A stretch of 64,000 nt of DNA from the NCBI GenBank assembly GCA_029961685.1, contig JARWKL010000004.1:24681610-24745609 (forward strand). The letters are read 5' to 3'. Positions 9,801-20,804 of this stretch are shown here, in pieces; within the stretch, counting starts at the first letter, position 1, and each line of letters begins with the position of its first letter. This DNA comes from Aristolochia californica (taxonomy: Eukaryota; Streptophyta; Magnoliopsida; Piperales; Aristolochiaceae). The position numbers were made by a program, and so were the translations under genes. A model generated the notes under the pieces. It worked only from the letters and a program-made list of their open reading frames with translations, was not told the DNA's origin and did not search any database.

Positions 9801-12800
9801 CCAAGAGATGTATTTTTACAAGAAAAACATTTCCAACATGTTTGAAAAAAGGCACTAGTAAGGCCTGATAGTTGTAGAAATTAATTTGTTTCAACAAAAA
9901 TTGCTTTACCACAAAATTTTCTTGGTATAAATTTTTTGCTGGAAAATTGTTTCCAGGAAAAAGAGGCACTAATGGTTTTTAGCAATATATTTTTACTGGA
10001 GACTCTTTTCCATCGTTTCCTGCAAAAAATGCACTAACAAGGCCTTATAGTTCTAGAAAGTAAATTGTTTAAGCAAAAATTGCCATACCAAAAAAATTTC
10101 CTGGTAAGAATTTTTAGCTAAAAAAGTGTTTTAAGAAAACATGAGCCAGTAATGGTCCATGGAGACATTTTTTTACCAGAAATAGTTTTCAACATTTCCT
10201 AAAAAATGGCATTAACATGCCACCAAACTTTCCTCATAAGAATTTTTTGCAAGAAAAGTGTTTCTAGGAAATATGAGGCACTAATGGTCCTTGAGACGTA
10301 TTTTTATTTTTAAAATAAATACTTGTCCAACATTTTTTGAAAAAAAATTGCTAACATGGCCTTATAGTTGAAGAACGTAATTTGATTTAGCAAAAAATGC
10401 CTTACCACAAAATTTTCATGGTAAGAACTTTCACCTAGAAAAGTGTTTCCAGGAAACATGAGGCACTAATGGTCTCCATAGATGTTTCTTTAGTAGACAT
10501 ATTGGCCAAATTCTCCTAAAAATAGACACTGACTAGGCTTTATAGTTGCAGAAGGTAAGTTATTTCAGAAAAAATTGTCTTACCCAAAAATTTTCAAGGG
10601 AAGAATTTTCAGCTAGAAAAGTGTTTCCAAGAAACATGAGGCACTAATGGTCCCATGAGTGGTATTTTTACTAGAAATACTTTTCCAAGTTTTCTGAAAA
10701 AAATGCACTAACAAGGCCTCATAGTTGTAGAAAGTAATTGGTTTCAGCAAAACATGTCTGACTAGAAAATTTTCCTCATAATACTTTTTTGCTGGAAAAG
10801 TGTTTCCAAGTAACTTGAGGCACTAATTATCTCTACTGATGTATTTTTACCAGAAATACTTTTCCAACATTTCCTTAAAAAATACATACATAAAGCCTTC
10901 TAGTAGTGGAATGTAATTTCTTTAAAAAAAAAGCCTTACCACAAAAGTGTTTCCAAGAAACATGAAGCACTAATGGTCCCTTGACACGTATTTTTACTAG
11001 AAATACTTTGCTAATGTTTCCTAAAAAAAGTCACTTTCAAGGCCTTATTATTTTAGAAACAAATTTGTTTCAACAAAAATTGCCTTACCACAAAAATTTC
11101 TTCATAAAAATGTTCTGTTAGAAAAGTGTTTCTAGGAAACATGAAACACTAATGCTCCCTATAGATGTATTTTTACGAAATTCTTTCCTGAAAAAAGCCA
11201 CTAACAAGGCCTTCTATTTGTAAAATTTAATTTGCTTCAACGAAAAATGCCTTATCACAAAATTTTTTAGGTCAAATGTTTTAGCTAAAAACGTGTTTTA
11301 AGGAAACATCAGGCACTAATGGTCCGTGGAGATGTATTTTTACAATAAATACTTTTCCAACATTACTTGAAAAAAAAGGAACTAACAAGGCCTTATAGTT
11401 GAAAAATGTAATTTGTTTCATCAACAATTGCCTTACCACCAAATTTTCAGCTAGAAATGTGTTTATAGGGAACTTGAGGCACAAATGGTCTTTGGAGACA
11501 TATTTTTACAAGAAAAGTTTTTTCCAACGTTTCCTGAAAAAGGCAATAACAAGGCCTTATAGTTGTAGAAAGTAATTAGTTTCAGAAAATATTGGCTCTG
11601 ACAATATTGTCATGATAAGAATTTTTAGCTAGAAAAGTGTTTCCAGGAAACATGAGGCACTAATGGTCCCAGGAGATAATTGTTATTAAAATATTGTTCC
11701 AATGTTTCTTGAAAATAGACACTAACAAGGCCTTACAATTGTAGAAAGTAATTTCTTTTTTAAAAACTTTCCTTAACAAAAAAAATTCCTTGTTAAGAAT
11801 TTTCAGCTAGAAAAGTATTTCAAAAAAACCTGAGGCACTATGGTCCCAAGGTATGTATTTTTACTAGAAATATTTCTCCAATATTTCCTGAAAAAGCGAA
11901 TAACAACGCCTCATAGTGGTTAAATGTAATTTGTTTATGCAAAAATAGCCTTACCACAAAATTTTCTAGGTAAGAACTTTTATCTAGGAAAGTGTCCTGG
12001 AATCATGAGGCTCCAACGGTGCCTAGAGACATATTTTTACAATAAATAATTTCCAACATTCCTAAACAATTGCACTAAGAAAATGTTAAAGTTGTAGAAA
12101 CTAATTTGTTTCACAAAAATTGCCTACCATAAAAATTTTCTTTTTAAGTATTTTTAGCTAGAGAAGTGTTTCTAGGAAACATAAGGCACTAATGGTCCTT
12201 GGATACTTATTTTGTACTAAAAATATTTTTGCAATGTTTCCTAAAAAAATCCCTAACATGGCCATATAGTTGTAGTAAGTTATTTCTTTCATCACAATTT
12301 TTCTTGTAAGAATTTTTGTTTGAAAAGAATTTCTAGGAAACATGAGACATTAATGGTACCCAAAGACATATTTGTACTACAAATACACTTCCAACATTTC
12401 TTAAAAAAATGCACTAATGAAGCCATATAGTTGTTGAAAGTAGATTGTTTCAACAAATATTGCCTAACCTCAAAGCTTTCCTGGTAAGAATTTTTAGGTT
12501 GAAAAGTGTTTCTAGGAAACATGAGCCACTAATGGTCCTAGAAGACATATTTTTCCTAGAAATAATTTTCCAATGTTTTTAGAAAAAAAAGAACTAACAA
12601 GGCCTTACAGTTTTACTAAATAATTTATTTAAGCAAAAAATGCATTACACAAAATTTTCTTGGTAAGAATTTTCAGCTAGAAAAGTGTATCCAGGAAACA
12701 TGAGGCAATAATAGTCCTAGGAGATGTATTTTATTTTTTAAAAAATACTTTGCCAATGTTGCTTGAAAAAAAAACTAACAAGACTTTATAATTTTAGAAA

Positions 12801-15264
12801 GTAATTTGTTTTGGAAAAAATTGTCTTACCACAAAATTTTCGTGGTAAGAATTGTCTGCTAGAAAAGTGTTTCTAGGAAACATGAAGCATTAGTGGACCC
12901 TAAAGACATTTTTTTTACTAGAAATACTTGGACATTGTTTCTAAAAAAAGTAACTATCGAGGCCTTTTAGTTATAGAAATAAGTTGTTTTAGAAAAAAAT
13001 TGCCATACCACAAAATTTTACTGGGAAGAATTTTCTACAAGAAAAGTGTTTCCAAGAAACATGAGGCACTAATGGCCCATGGATATGTATTATTACTAGA
13101 ATTATTATTCCAACGTTTCCTAAAAAAATGCACTAACAAGGCCTTATAATTGTTGAAAGTAATTTGTTTTAGAAAAAATAGCAAAACCAGAAAATTTTCT
13201 TGTTAAAATTTTTTATCTTGAAAAGTGTTTCCTAGAAAATTGAGGCACTAATAGTCCTTGATGACATATTTTTATTGGAAATATTTTTCCTACATTTCCT
13301 GAAAAAAGGCACTATCAAGGCCTTACAATTGTTGAAAGTAATTTTTTCTACAAAAAATGCTTTACCACAAAATTTTTAGTAACGAGGCCTTACAATTGGA
13401 AAGAATTTTTAGTTTTAAAAGGGTTTCAAGGAAACATGAGGCACTAATGCTCCCTGGAGATGGATTTTTCGTAGAAATACTTTTCCAACGTTTCCTTAAA
13501 AAAAAAACTAACAATGCCTTATAGTTGTAAAAAGTTGTTTGTTTCATCAAAAATTGGATTTCCAAAAAATTTTCCAAGTTGAAAAGTGTTTCCAGGAAAC
13601 ATGATTCACTAATGGTCCCTAGAGACATTTTTTTTCCTAGAAACGTTTTTCAATGTTTCCAAAAAAAAAATTCATTAACAAGACCAGATAGTTTTAAGAA
13701 GTAATTTGTCTAACCAAGAAATGCTTGGAAACATGAGGCACTAAAGGTCCCTGGAGACATATTTCCAATGTTTCCTGAAAAAAGTGACTAATAAGGCTCA
13801 TGGTTATAGATAGTAATTTGTTTTAAAAAAATGCCTCATAAAATTTTTTTTCTTGTAAGAATTTTTTGCTAGAAAAATGACTCTAGGAAACATGAGGCAC
13901 TAATGGTCCTTACAGATGTATTTTTACTAGATATTTTTTTCCAACATTTCATGAAAAAGGCATAACAAGGCCATATAGTTGTAAAATGTATTTTGTTTAA
14001 GCAAAAATTCCCTTACCTCAAAAATTTTCATGCAAGAAATTTCTTCTAGAAAAGTGTTTCCTAGAAACCTCAGACACTACTGTCACTGGAGACATATTTT
14101 TACTAGAAATAGTTTTCTAATGTTTCCTGAAAAATGCACAAACAAGGCCTTATAGTATACAAAATAATTTATTTCTACAAAAATTACCGTAACTCAAAAT
14201 TTACCTGGTAAGAATTTTAAGCTAGAAAAGTGTTTCCAAGAAACATGAGTCGCTAATGGTCTTTGGAGAACTATTTTTATGAGAAATAAATTTCCAATAT
14301 TTCCTAAAAAAAAGATACTAACTAGAACTTACATTTCTAAAAATTAATTTGTTTCAGAAAAAATTGCCTTAACTCAACATTTTCTAGGTAAGAATTTTTA
14401 GCTGGAAAATGTTTCCAGGAAACATGAAGCACTGATGGTCCCACGAGATGAATTTTTACAAAAAATATGTTTCCAACCTTTTTTGAAAAAAATGCACTAA
14501 TAAGGCCTTATAGTTGTAAAATGTAATTTGTTTCTGCAAAAATTGCTTTACCACAAAATTTTCCTAATAAGAATTTTCGGCTTGAAAAGTGTTTCTAGGA
14601 AACATTAGGCACCAATGTTCCTCGAAGGCGTATTTTTACTTGAAATACTTTAACAAAAATTCCTAAAAATGCACTAACAAGGGCTTATAGTTGTAAAAAC
14701 TAATTTGTTTCGACAAAAATTGCCTAGCCAAAAAGTTTTCTTGGTAAGAATTTTCAGCTAGAAAAGTGTTTCTAGGGAACATGAGGTACTAATTGTCCCG
14801 TGAGATATATTTTAACAAGAAATATTTTCAATATTTTCTGTAAAACATGCACTAAGAAGGCCTGATTGTTGTAGAAAGTGATTTATTTCAGCAAAATTTT
14901 CCTAGTAAAATTTTCAACTTGAAAAGTGTATCCAGAAAATTTGACATTTTCTATAAAACATGCACTTTCTAGTAAAAAAATTCCAAGAAATATTTTTCCA
15001 ATGTTTCCTCAAAAGATGCACAAACAAGGCCTTATAGTTGTAGAAAGTAATTTCAGCAAAAATTCCCTTACCTCAAATTTTTCCTGGTAAAAAATTCTCA
15101 GTTGTAAAAGTGTTTGAGAGATAAATGAGGCACTAATGGACCCTGGAGATATATTTTTACAAGAAATACACTAACAAAGCCTTATGATTGCAGAAAGTAA
15201 TTAGTTTGAACAAAAAATTTATACCACAAATTTCTTTTGGAAAGAATTTTCATCATGAAAATTT
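3877..15264. repeat. Satellite A (about 178 bp monomer), left block
   Basis: About 11.4 kb of head-to-tail monomers, roughly 64 copies, spaced mostly 174-181 bp (for example GGCACTAAT at 5311, 5491 and 5667). Recurrent words in order are GGCACTAATGGTCC, TATTTTTACTAGAAATAC, AACAAGGCCTTATAGTTG, AAAGTAATTTGTTTCAGC, GGTAAGAATTTTCAGC and GTGTTTCCAGGAAACATGA. Monomers differ from each other by many substitutions and small indels, and a few are shortened (about 8410-8530; 13700-13760; 14940-15000). By eye I see no regular higher-order order here, unlike the blocks to the right. The length suits a nucleosome-sized plant centromeric satellite, which is inference. No gene is supported in the block. Confidence 0.93.
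5293..5307. repeat. Dyad in satellite A (example copy)
   Basis: TGTTTCC-A-GGAAACA is a perfect inverted repeat with seven-base arms and a single central base. The same place in most monomers of all satellite A blocks carries it whole or with one or two changes, so it is a constitutive feature of the monomer. One copy is marked here as the example. Confidence 0.85.
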
Positions 15265-15283
15265 TGAGGACTCAATAGCTAAC

Positions 15284-15404
15284 TGTTAAATTGGGTTAAA
15301 GGCCCTATCCCAAAATCACTAGCCACTTAGGAAACCTCTTCTGCCAACTAATAAATGCTAGATCTTTATACTCACTAATGTATGTGGGACTATCCTTTTG
15401 AACA
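15284..15404 (-). repeat. TRIM 3' LTR (left copy)
   Basis: 121 bp, starts TGTTAAATTGGG and ends TTTTGAACA; about 93% identical to the right copy by eye. Confidence 0.93.
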
Positions 15405-15501
15405 CTCCCCCTCACGTGTAGGCACATGGATAATTTGGGTAGAGGCCCTCATGTGGTGGCACGTGGATAATTTGGGTGGATGCCCACATATGATAACCTT
15501 G

Positions 15502-15512
15502 CTCTGATACCA
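15502..15512 (-). other. TRIM primer-binding site
   Basis: On the minus strand reads TGGTATCAGAG(C) right after the LTR end, the initiator Met-tRNA complement, and sets the element's orientation. Confidence 0.88.
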
Positions 15513-15633
15513 TGTTAAATTGGATCGAAGGCCCTATCCCAAAATGACTAGCCACTTAGGAAACCTCTTCTGTCAACTAATAAATGCAAGATCTTTATAC
15601 TCGCTAATGTATGTGGGACTATCCTTTTTAACA
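15513..15633 (-). repeat. TRIM 5' LTR (right copy)
   Basis: 121 bp, starts TGTTAAATTGGA and ends TTTTTAACA, followed by the target duplication CTAAC. Confidence 0.93.
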
Positions 15634-15966
15634 CTAACCGAGTCATCCAAAGGAGGCTCATTGAGTCACTGAGTTAATTGCTTTATTTCTATATTGTTTT
15701 AAATTCGTTTTATGCATTATTTAAGTTAAATTACCGTAGGGACAAAATTGTAAAATTAAACCCTAAAACTATGTTGCCGTCAACCCTACTTAGAGGGGAA
15801 GGAGAATGAGAAAAGGCAAGTCTTGAATTAGGTTAAACAGGGTTCAGAGTTCTCCTTGACGAGCTCTAGAATCAAGTTCCCTCTTGAATATGAATTTCTT
15901 TCTTCTCTCTTTGATTTTTTTTACCTTCCTCTTCACCAAAAACAAGGAGGGATTTCTTCCTCTTTT

Positions 15967-16345
15967 CCAAGCTCAACAAGAGGCCTTTAGCCTCTAATCA
16001 GTGCACAAAAGCAAGAGAGGATCTCTCTCTCTTTCTGAGCAAAGATAGAGGTTTTCCAGCCACTAAACTGAGAGCAGCAAAGGCTAGAGGTTCTTCAACC
16101 GCTAAACTAGAGAGCAACAAGGTTAGGGACTCCTAACCTCTCATCCGTGGACTGCCCAAGTTAGAATCTTTTCAGCCCCTAACCCGGACAGTAGCTGGAA
16201 GGGTCCTAACCCTCTCAGCCGTGAGCAGCAAGGGGCCATTCCCCTCCTGTCCGAGAGCAGCAAGGGCTTCCCAGCCTCTTACCAAGAACAGCAGCATAAC
16301 TGCAAAAAGGAAGCTCATTTCCTCCCAATCGAGAGCAACAACTCT
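15967..16345. repeat. Degenerate short tandem repeat in the gypsy-like LTR
   Basis: The motif GAGAGCAGCAAGG followed by a CCAGCC(T/C)CTAACC-like phrase recurs about every 40-60 bp with poor conservation. It is probably a degenerated minisatellite within the LTR or untranslated leader. Confidence 0.55.
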
Positions 16346-16634
16346 CTTACAACTCTGGATTCACCAATCCCACACCGAGTTATCAAAGCAAGGGACCATA
16401 ACAACTTTGTATTAGAGATATACCGTTGTTGCAAGTTCGAATCCGGAGGGGGTGACCTAGATGCCAGATTAAAATTACTGGTAGGCTCAAAAAGTGGGTC
16501 AGGCCAGTGTTGCTAGAGTGGGCCATTGAGGATGTCAGCTCAAAATGGTGAGAGTATTGTTATGATCCTGAGGTTAAGTACTTCTGCTATCTAATAGATC
16601 GGTCTTTTGGTAAGTATTGGCTAGGTACTTAACA

Positions 16635-16655
16635 TTTGATATCAGAGTAGGAACA
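16635..16655 (+). other. Putative primer-binding site of the gypsy-like element
   Basis: TTTGATATCAGAGTAGGAAC follows the LTR end. It resembles the plant gypsy primer site TTGGTATCAGAGC with substitutions, so it is likely but degraded. Confidence 0.6.
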
Positions 16656-17689
16656 CAATGAGTGATTTTTCATCCCGAGAAAAGTATCTGGCCATACTCA
16701 ATCTATTGGGAGAAATACATGCAAGGTTTTTAGCATTGGTAGAAATACGCATAGAAATTTTAGCATGCCGTGATGGAAGGCGTGAATCTTCCATTAAAAT
16801 TTATAAGGGGCCAAGCATGGAAATTCGAAATCGGGGACCATGAAAATCTCTAAGTAGGGAAGACCAGAGCACAATTCCCTAACATGGAAATCTGACATTG
16901 GGGAACCAAAAAATCAGAAATCGAAGGCTTATTCTGCAAAAACCTCACCGATAATGGCTGAATTGGGTTCGACATAAAAAAACCCCTTATCATGGCAAGG
17001 AAAACCCCTTCCTGAATAGGAGACAGAAATATTTCTAGAGACTCTTCCCACCTGGAAAAGTTTCTGACCTACCTCTTTCTCGGAAAAAAGTCGACCTAAA
17101 TTCTCCAATCTTCACCGACTGGAGAAGCACCATGTGGCTGCTGTTTGCCATCCAAAAAAGGTGAGGCTCTGTCGGAAAAAGGTCCGGTTGGCTTTGGTGG
17201 AAGAAAATACTTCAGGAACAGTGAGTTCCGAATTGAAATGTTGACACCTCTCACGGTTGCTCTCAGCAGCCTAGCGGGTAACTGACTTCAATGAATTTTG
17301 GGGTCAGTTTTTTAGACGATTTTCTACAAATTTCGTTTTCTCCTTTCTCTAGTCCTTCATTGTTTTTAAGAAAACACTCTCAAATTGGGTTGAGGGTGCA
17401 CCGTTGGACACAAAAATAGAAAGGTTACTCCAATTTTGACGGAGTTCAGGCTTTAGTGTCTGAAATGCGAGATGGGAATTTTTTGGGTAGTTTGGGAATC
17501 ATACAGAAATTTCTATGGGTGATGAATTATCTTACTATTGATGAGAACATAATCAATTTCTGGGTGGAGACTGAACAAAGTATACTTGATGCGGTTTTAC
17601 GTGGGCATATTGATTTTGCGTCTAATCCATGGCCATCAATTTCTAGTGGTGCCTCATTAAGCAGTGGAATTAGCACACGGCCTATAATT
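16656..17689 (+). other. Internal region of gypsy-like element, no recognised product
   Basis: A short frame begins with ATG at 16658 (61 codons), where gag would be expected, but I recognise no gag motif and many stops follow. The base composition is less AT-rich than the satellite. I see no reverse transcriptase or integrase. This is most likely decayed leader and gag sequence, but that rests on position only. Confidence 0.4.
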
Positions 17690-18045
17690 TTCTTGCAATA
17701 TTTCGGGAAGATAGGGAGAATGGACGAGGCCGTGCAGCTGTTTGATGATATGCCTGAAAGAAAGGTGGAGTACTGGATTTCTTTGCTAAGAAGTTTTGCT
17801 GAACAGGGGAATGTGATAAATTATATTACTGTTGTTGAGAACAGAAACAGTGTTCTTACTGCATGTGCCATTCTTGGATTCTTGAGATTGAGATGATGAT
17901 GAAATTTAAAATTGCTGCTGCTGTTGCAGTGAAGAAAGGTGCACAACATTAGAAAACTGAAACTGAGAGTAAGATTTTGATGCTGCCAACCAGGATAATG
18001 AGGCAATGTGGATGGATATATATGCAAAGTGTGGGATGGCTACAG
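17690..18045 (+). pseudogene. Pentatricopeptide-repeat (PPR) gene fragment
   Basis: Within an open frame running 17456-17896, residues encoded from about 17695 read [21 protein letters not shown], then [13 protein letters not shown] and [12 protein letters not shown]. These are typical phrases of plant PLS-class PPR proteins, which bind RNA in organelles. A further PPR-like phrase, MWMDIYAKCGM, appears at about 18003-18037 in another frame. A normal PPR gene has many 31-36-residue repeats and several hundred codons; here only two or three repeats remain, with frame breaks. It lies between a gypsy-like LTR and satellite, so it was probably captured by, or inserted with, the retroelement. It is not expected to be functional. 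Confidence 0.72.
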
Positions 18046-18198
18046 TCAATTTTTTTTTGCTTCTGCTGTTGCAGTGGTGATATATGCTGGCATGCACAGA
18101 AGGATACATGACCACTAAGTTGATGACGACTTTTAAATTTGCTGCTGCTGTGGCAGTGCAGAAAGGGGCACAACAGTAGAAAATAAAAACTGATAGAA
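17907..18198. repeat. Pair of about 55-bp direct repeats
   Basis: AAATTGCTGCTGCTGTTGCAG and the following GTGAAGAAAGG(T/G)GCACAACA occur near 17907-17961 and, slightly changed, near 18135-18192, about 226 bp apart. A local segmental duplication within the host-derived fragment region. Confidence 0.75.
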
Positions 18199-18200
18199 AT

Positions 18201-18470
18201 GATGTATATGAGCAGAATTTATCAAGTTCAGAGGCTTTATCATTATCTTCAACAAAGGGTGCTATTGGGCAGCTGGGGCTGTTGAAGCAGTTGAAGCAAT
18301 CTTTACTGTCTACACTATGGAATTGCTCAACCAACCATAAATCTTCACAATGCAGATCCTGATTTCCATGATGATTCCATGCCTCTGAGTGTTTCAAGGG
18401 TCTTGCCAATCAGGGTTTGCCTTTCAAATTCTTTGCACTTGGAGGAACACTTGCAAATTTCGAAGTGGTG
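18201..18470 (+). pseudogene. Beta-ketoacyl-ACP synthase (KAS) C-terminal fragment
   Basis: Reading through frame changes gives ALSLSSTKGAIG, then AAGAVEA(VEA)IFTVYTM, then NLHNADPDFHDDSMPLSVSR and LSNSFALGGT. These follow, in order, the C-terminal end of plant condensing enzymes of fatty acid synthesis (STKGA.GHLLGAAGAVEAIF, NPDP.FDD.FMPL, SNSFGFGGTNA), closest in memory to the mitochondrial or KAS I/II type. The histidine of GHLLGAAG is changed by a frameshift, three residues are duplicated, and the conserved FGFGGTN end reads FALGGT. Only about 80-90 codons of a roughly 450-residue enzyme are present, intron-free. It is a captured and dead fragment. Confidence 0.82.
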
Positions 18471-18782
18471 TGATATTGTCATTTTGACTGCTGTCTACAA
18501 AACAGTGCTGCAAATTGAGATAGGAGGTGAAGCGGCAATTTTGCACTCTATTTCAATGGAAAGGCTTCAACTTGCCGTGGCAATGAATGCCAACTTCCCT
18601 ACTGCTGCTACATAAATTCACCAGAGAGCACTATTTGCTCTTCGTAAGTCTTCTCAGAAGAATTATAGCAACATTGCTGCTCACAACTCAGGCCTAAACC
18701 ATATTGGTCTGCGGATGGAGAAAATCTTTCAACAGAAGAAATATGTTGTTGTTTGTGAGAACATCATCAGGTATGGAAGCTT
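18471..18782. other. Unassigned single-copy-like sequence
   Basis: Less AT-rich than the satellite and with exon-like stretches, for example an open frame to 18615, and ALRKSSQKNYSNIAAHNSG at about 18630-18690. I do not recognise a family. It may be further captured host sequence or part of the same transduced segment. It ends where satellite A resumes at TCCAAGGGTCATATTTTTAC. Confidence 0.4.
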
Positions 18783-19173
18783 TGTTCCAAGGGTCATATT
18801 TTTACTAGAAATACTTTTTCAATGTTTCCTTAAAAAATGCACTAACAATGCCTTATAGTTGTAGAAAGTAATTTTTTGCAGTAAAAATTGCTTTAACACA
18901 ATAATTTCCTGGTAAGAATTTTCAGCTAGAATTATTTTCCAGGAACCATGAAGTACTAATGGTCCCTCATGACGTATATTTACTTAAAATACCTTTCAAA
19001 TATTTTCTGGAAAAAAAGGTATTAACAAAGCCTTGTGGTTGTAGAAATTAATTTGTTTGAGCAAAAATTGCCTTACCTCAAAATTTTCCTGGTAAGCATT
19101 TTCAGCTTAAAAAGTGTTTCCTATAAACATAAGGCAGTAATGGTTCCTGGAGACGTATTTTTACTAGAAATGT
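18783..19173. repeat. Satellite A, higher-order-repeat block, piece 1
   Basis: Just over two monomers. The first carries the CCAAGGGTCATATTTTTAC variant, the second CCCTCATGACGTAT with CCTTGTGGTTGTAG, and the third breaks at ACTAGAAAT where the copia-like element enters. The same three variants occur in the same order at 29872-30250, so this piece belongs to the higher-order array to the right and not to the left block. Confidence 0.85.
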
Positions 19174-19488
19174 TGTTGAATTTATGGGAGAGAGAAATAC
19201 TTCATTTACTTGTTGTAATCAGAGTACATGAACCCTTATTTATAATAGAGGAAACTAGTGGAGTCCGATTACAATTAAACTACCCTTGTCCCAATTACAC
19301 CCAAACTCTAACACTTAAAGATAAGTCTTAGCATAATTAAATACCTCAATATAAATAGAAGCCTAACATAGCTAAAACACCTTTCAATAGAAACTCTTCT
19401 ATGAGACCTCCTTCCATAATAATTTTGGCTTTGTAAGACTTCTTATTGTGAGAGTCATGTAAGAGGCTTTCATATCTTCTTTTCAACA
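19174..19488 (-). repeat. 3' LTR of element 2 (left copy)
   Basis: 315 bp, TGTTGAATTTATGG to CTTTTCAACA, followed by CTCATCCTAAAG. On the minus strand that is a degraded version of the element 1 polypurine tract. A minus-strand TATAAATA box is at 19237-19244. It is closely similar to 25866-26178. Confidence 0.88.
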
Positions 19489-20353
19489 CTCATCCTAAAG
19501 CTGGAGTTTATAACTTCAGCTTGCAATGAAAAAGATTCTTGGTCTTCAATTTTATTTGCTGCAAACTTTTCTTCTTAGATGCAAAAAAAACTTCATCTTT
19601 AAAAAACTTAATTTTTTGTTCTCCCCCTTTCTTGCCTTTTTTGTGCTCCCCCTTTCTTGCATTTTTTGTCACATTAAAATTACCACAACATATAGAATAA
19701 AATACCTCTTTCTTGTAATTCTTCTTCTAATTTTTTCCCTCAAACTGGGAGGTAACGACAGTGATCCCAGTTTGAAAAAAATAACATAAATGTAGTAATA
19801 AGGTCCTCCATGTCCCAACTTGGGCACCGACTCTCAAAGATAGAAATCAGTGATACATGAGTAATGCCTGTCATTCACAAGACGGTGATAAAAGACCCAC
19901 GGATACATATAAAAGGTCTCAATGGACTTAAAGGTAAACCAACCAAAGCAACACATAAGGGGTTGGCTCAAAGGGGTATGTGAGAGTCAAATAAAGGATG
20001 GTAGGAAACAGGATGCCAAATAACGAATGGGTAATGGGTAAAGAGGAAGATAAGATGTTGAGGCCACCATGTGCTTTATTTTTCTAAGAAATTCAAATTC
20101 TGTAGCAGATGAACCAATACTGACAACAGTTAGCAAATAATGAACCCAAGGCAAGCAACTAAGAAGTTCTTCTTCAAAAATAATGTCTCAATCAAAGAGA
20201 CACAATAACAATAGTGGTAATCGGCCAATCCCCAAATAACATGTACCAAATATGCAATTGTATAGCAACGGATAACTGGTAAATAATGGAAGTCCATTAG
20301 AGTAATAAGGATACATGAAATAATTTGATGTGAGTATCTACAGCAAATAATAT
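19489..20353 (-). other. Internal 3' region of element 2, non-coding
   Basis: Similar in content and order to element 1: CTCCCCCTTTCTTG, CTGGGAGGTAACG.CAGTGATCC, CACCATGTGCTTTA, AATAATGTCTCAATCAAAGAG. A few short plus- and minus-strand frames exist (for example 19526-19789) without family resemblance. No protein is supported. Confidence 0.6.
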
Positions 20354-20797
20354 TGTTACAAGGTGAGAGCCACCATGATCACAGGAGTAGGTGGGACCAA
20401 CCATGATCACGTGAAATGGCATGATGAGTCATCACACTAGCTGGAATCCTTCTCACATGAGTTGAAATATTTGGCAATCTTTCTTGATTAATGTAATTGA
20501 TTTATCTTCCCTTGATTTGTGTAGATTTGGATAATCATGATTGATGTTATTAGGGATATTAGGGATCCTATCTTATCTATTTATATGTAATTGAAATAGT
20601 ATAAATAGGGGTCTTGGTTGGAGGGTTCAATCCTCTCCACTTCTCAACTCATAAAGAATCTCATTCTATCCTAAACTATTTTTCTCTCTTTTCTGTTCTC
20701 TCCTCTCTACCCAAGCTCTCTCTCTCTCGTTTTGTTTTTTTTCTTCTCCCTCTCTCATCTTGAGTGAGGTTTCCATCGTGGGGTCCTAAATTCAACA
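20354..20797 (+). repeat. Copia-type LTR, plus strand (first of an adjacent pair)
   Basis: 444 bp from TGTTACAAGG to AATTCAACA with a TATAAATA box at 20600-20607 and a CT-rich stretch before the end. It is followed by TAGTATC, which looks like the start of an initiator Met-tRNA primer site cut off after seven bases. It is probably the 5' LTR of a plus-strand copia or a solo LTR; flanking five-base duplications are not evident. Confidence 0.65.
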
Positions 20798-20804
20798 TAG
20801 TATC

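Larger units (their letters stand above)
15284..15633 (-). mobile_element. TRIM element, 350 bp, complete with target duplication
   Basis: Terminal-repeat retrotransposon in miniature. Two 121-bp LTRs (15284-15404 and 15513-15633), each TGTTAAATTGG...AACA, enclose 108 bp. On the minus strand a primer site reading TGGTATCAGAGC lies next to the right LTR and a purine-rich tract (from CTCCCCCTC on the plus strand) next to the left one. The flanking five bases are CTAAC on both sides (15279-15283 and 15634-15638), a perfect target-site duplication. The LTRs differ at about 8 of 121 positions. It encodes nothing and would depend on enzymes in trans. It lies inside the gypsy-like LTR. Confidence 0.95.
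15265..16634 (+). repeat. 5' LTR of a gypsy-like element, split by a TRIM
   Basis: Starts TGAGGACTCAATAGC in a satellite A monomer and continues after the TRIM with CGAGTCATCCAAAGG. This parallels the opening of the LTR at 3378 (GGACTCCATAGC, CGAGTCATCCAGAGG). It ends ...TACTTAACA at 16634, followed by a primer-site-like sequence. Without the 350-bp TRIM it would be about 1.02 kb. No matching 3' LTR was found before satellite resumes at about 18783, so the element is truncated. The 64-codon frame at 16221-16415 translates an internal degenerate repeat and is not taken as a gene. Confidence 0.7.

Noticed and set aside
17906..18409. 167-codon minus-strand frame
   Set aside because: It is antisense to the PPR and KAS fragments, which give clear family phrases on the plus strand; its cysteine-rich sequence comes from complements of GCAGCAGCA-type words.
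20349..20804. Solo LTR with five-base target duplication at 20354-20797
   Set aside because: The flanks AATAT and TAGTA do not match, and the following bases look like a primer site, so a solo LTR is not supported.
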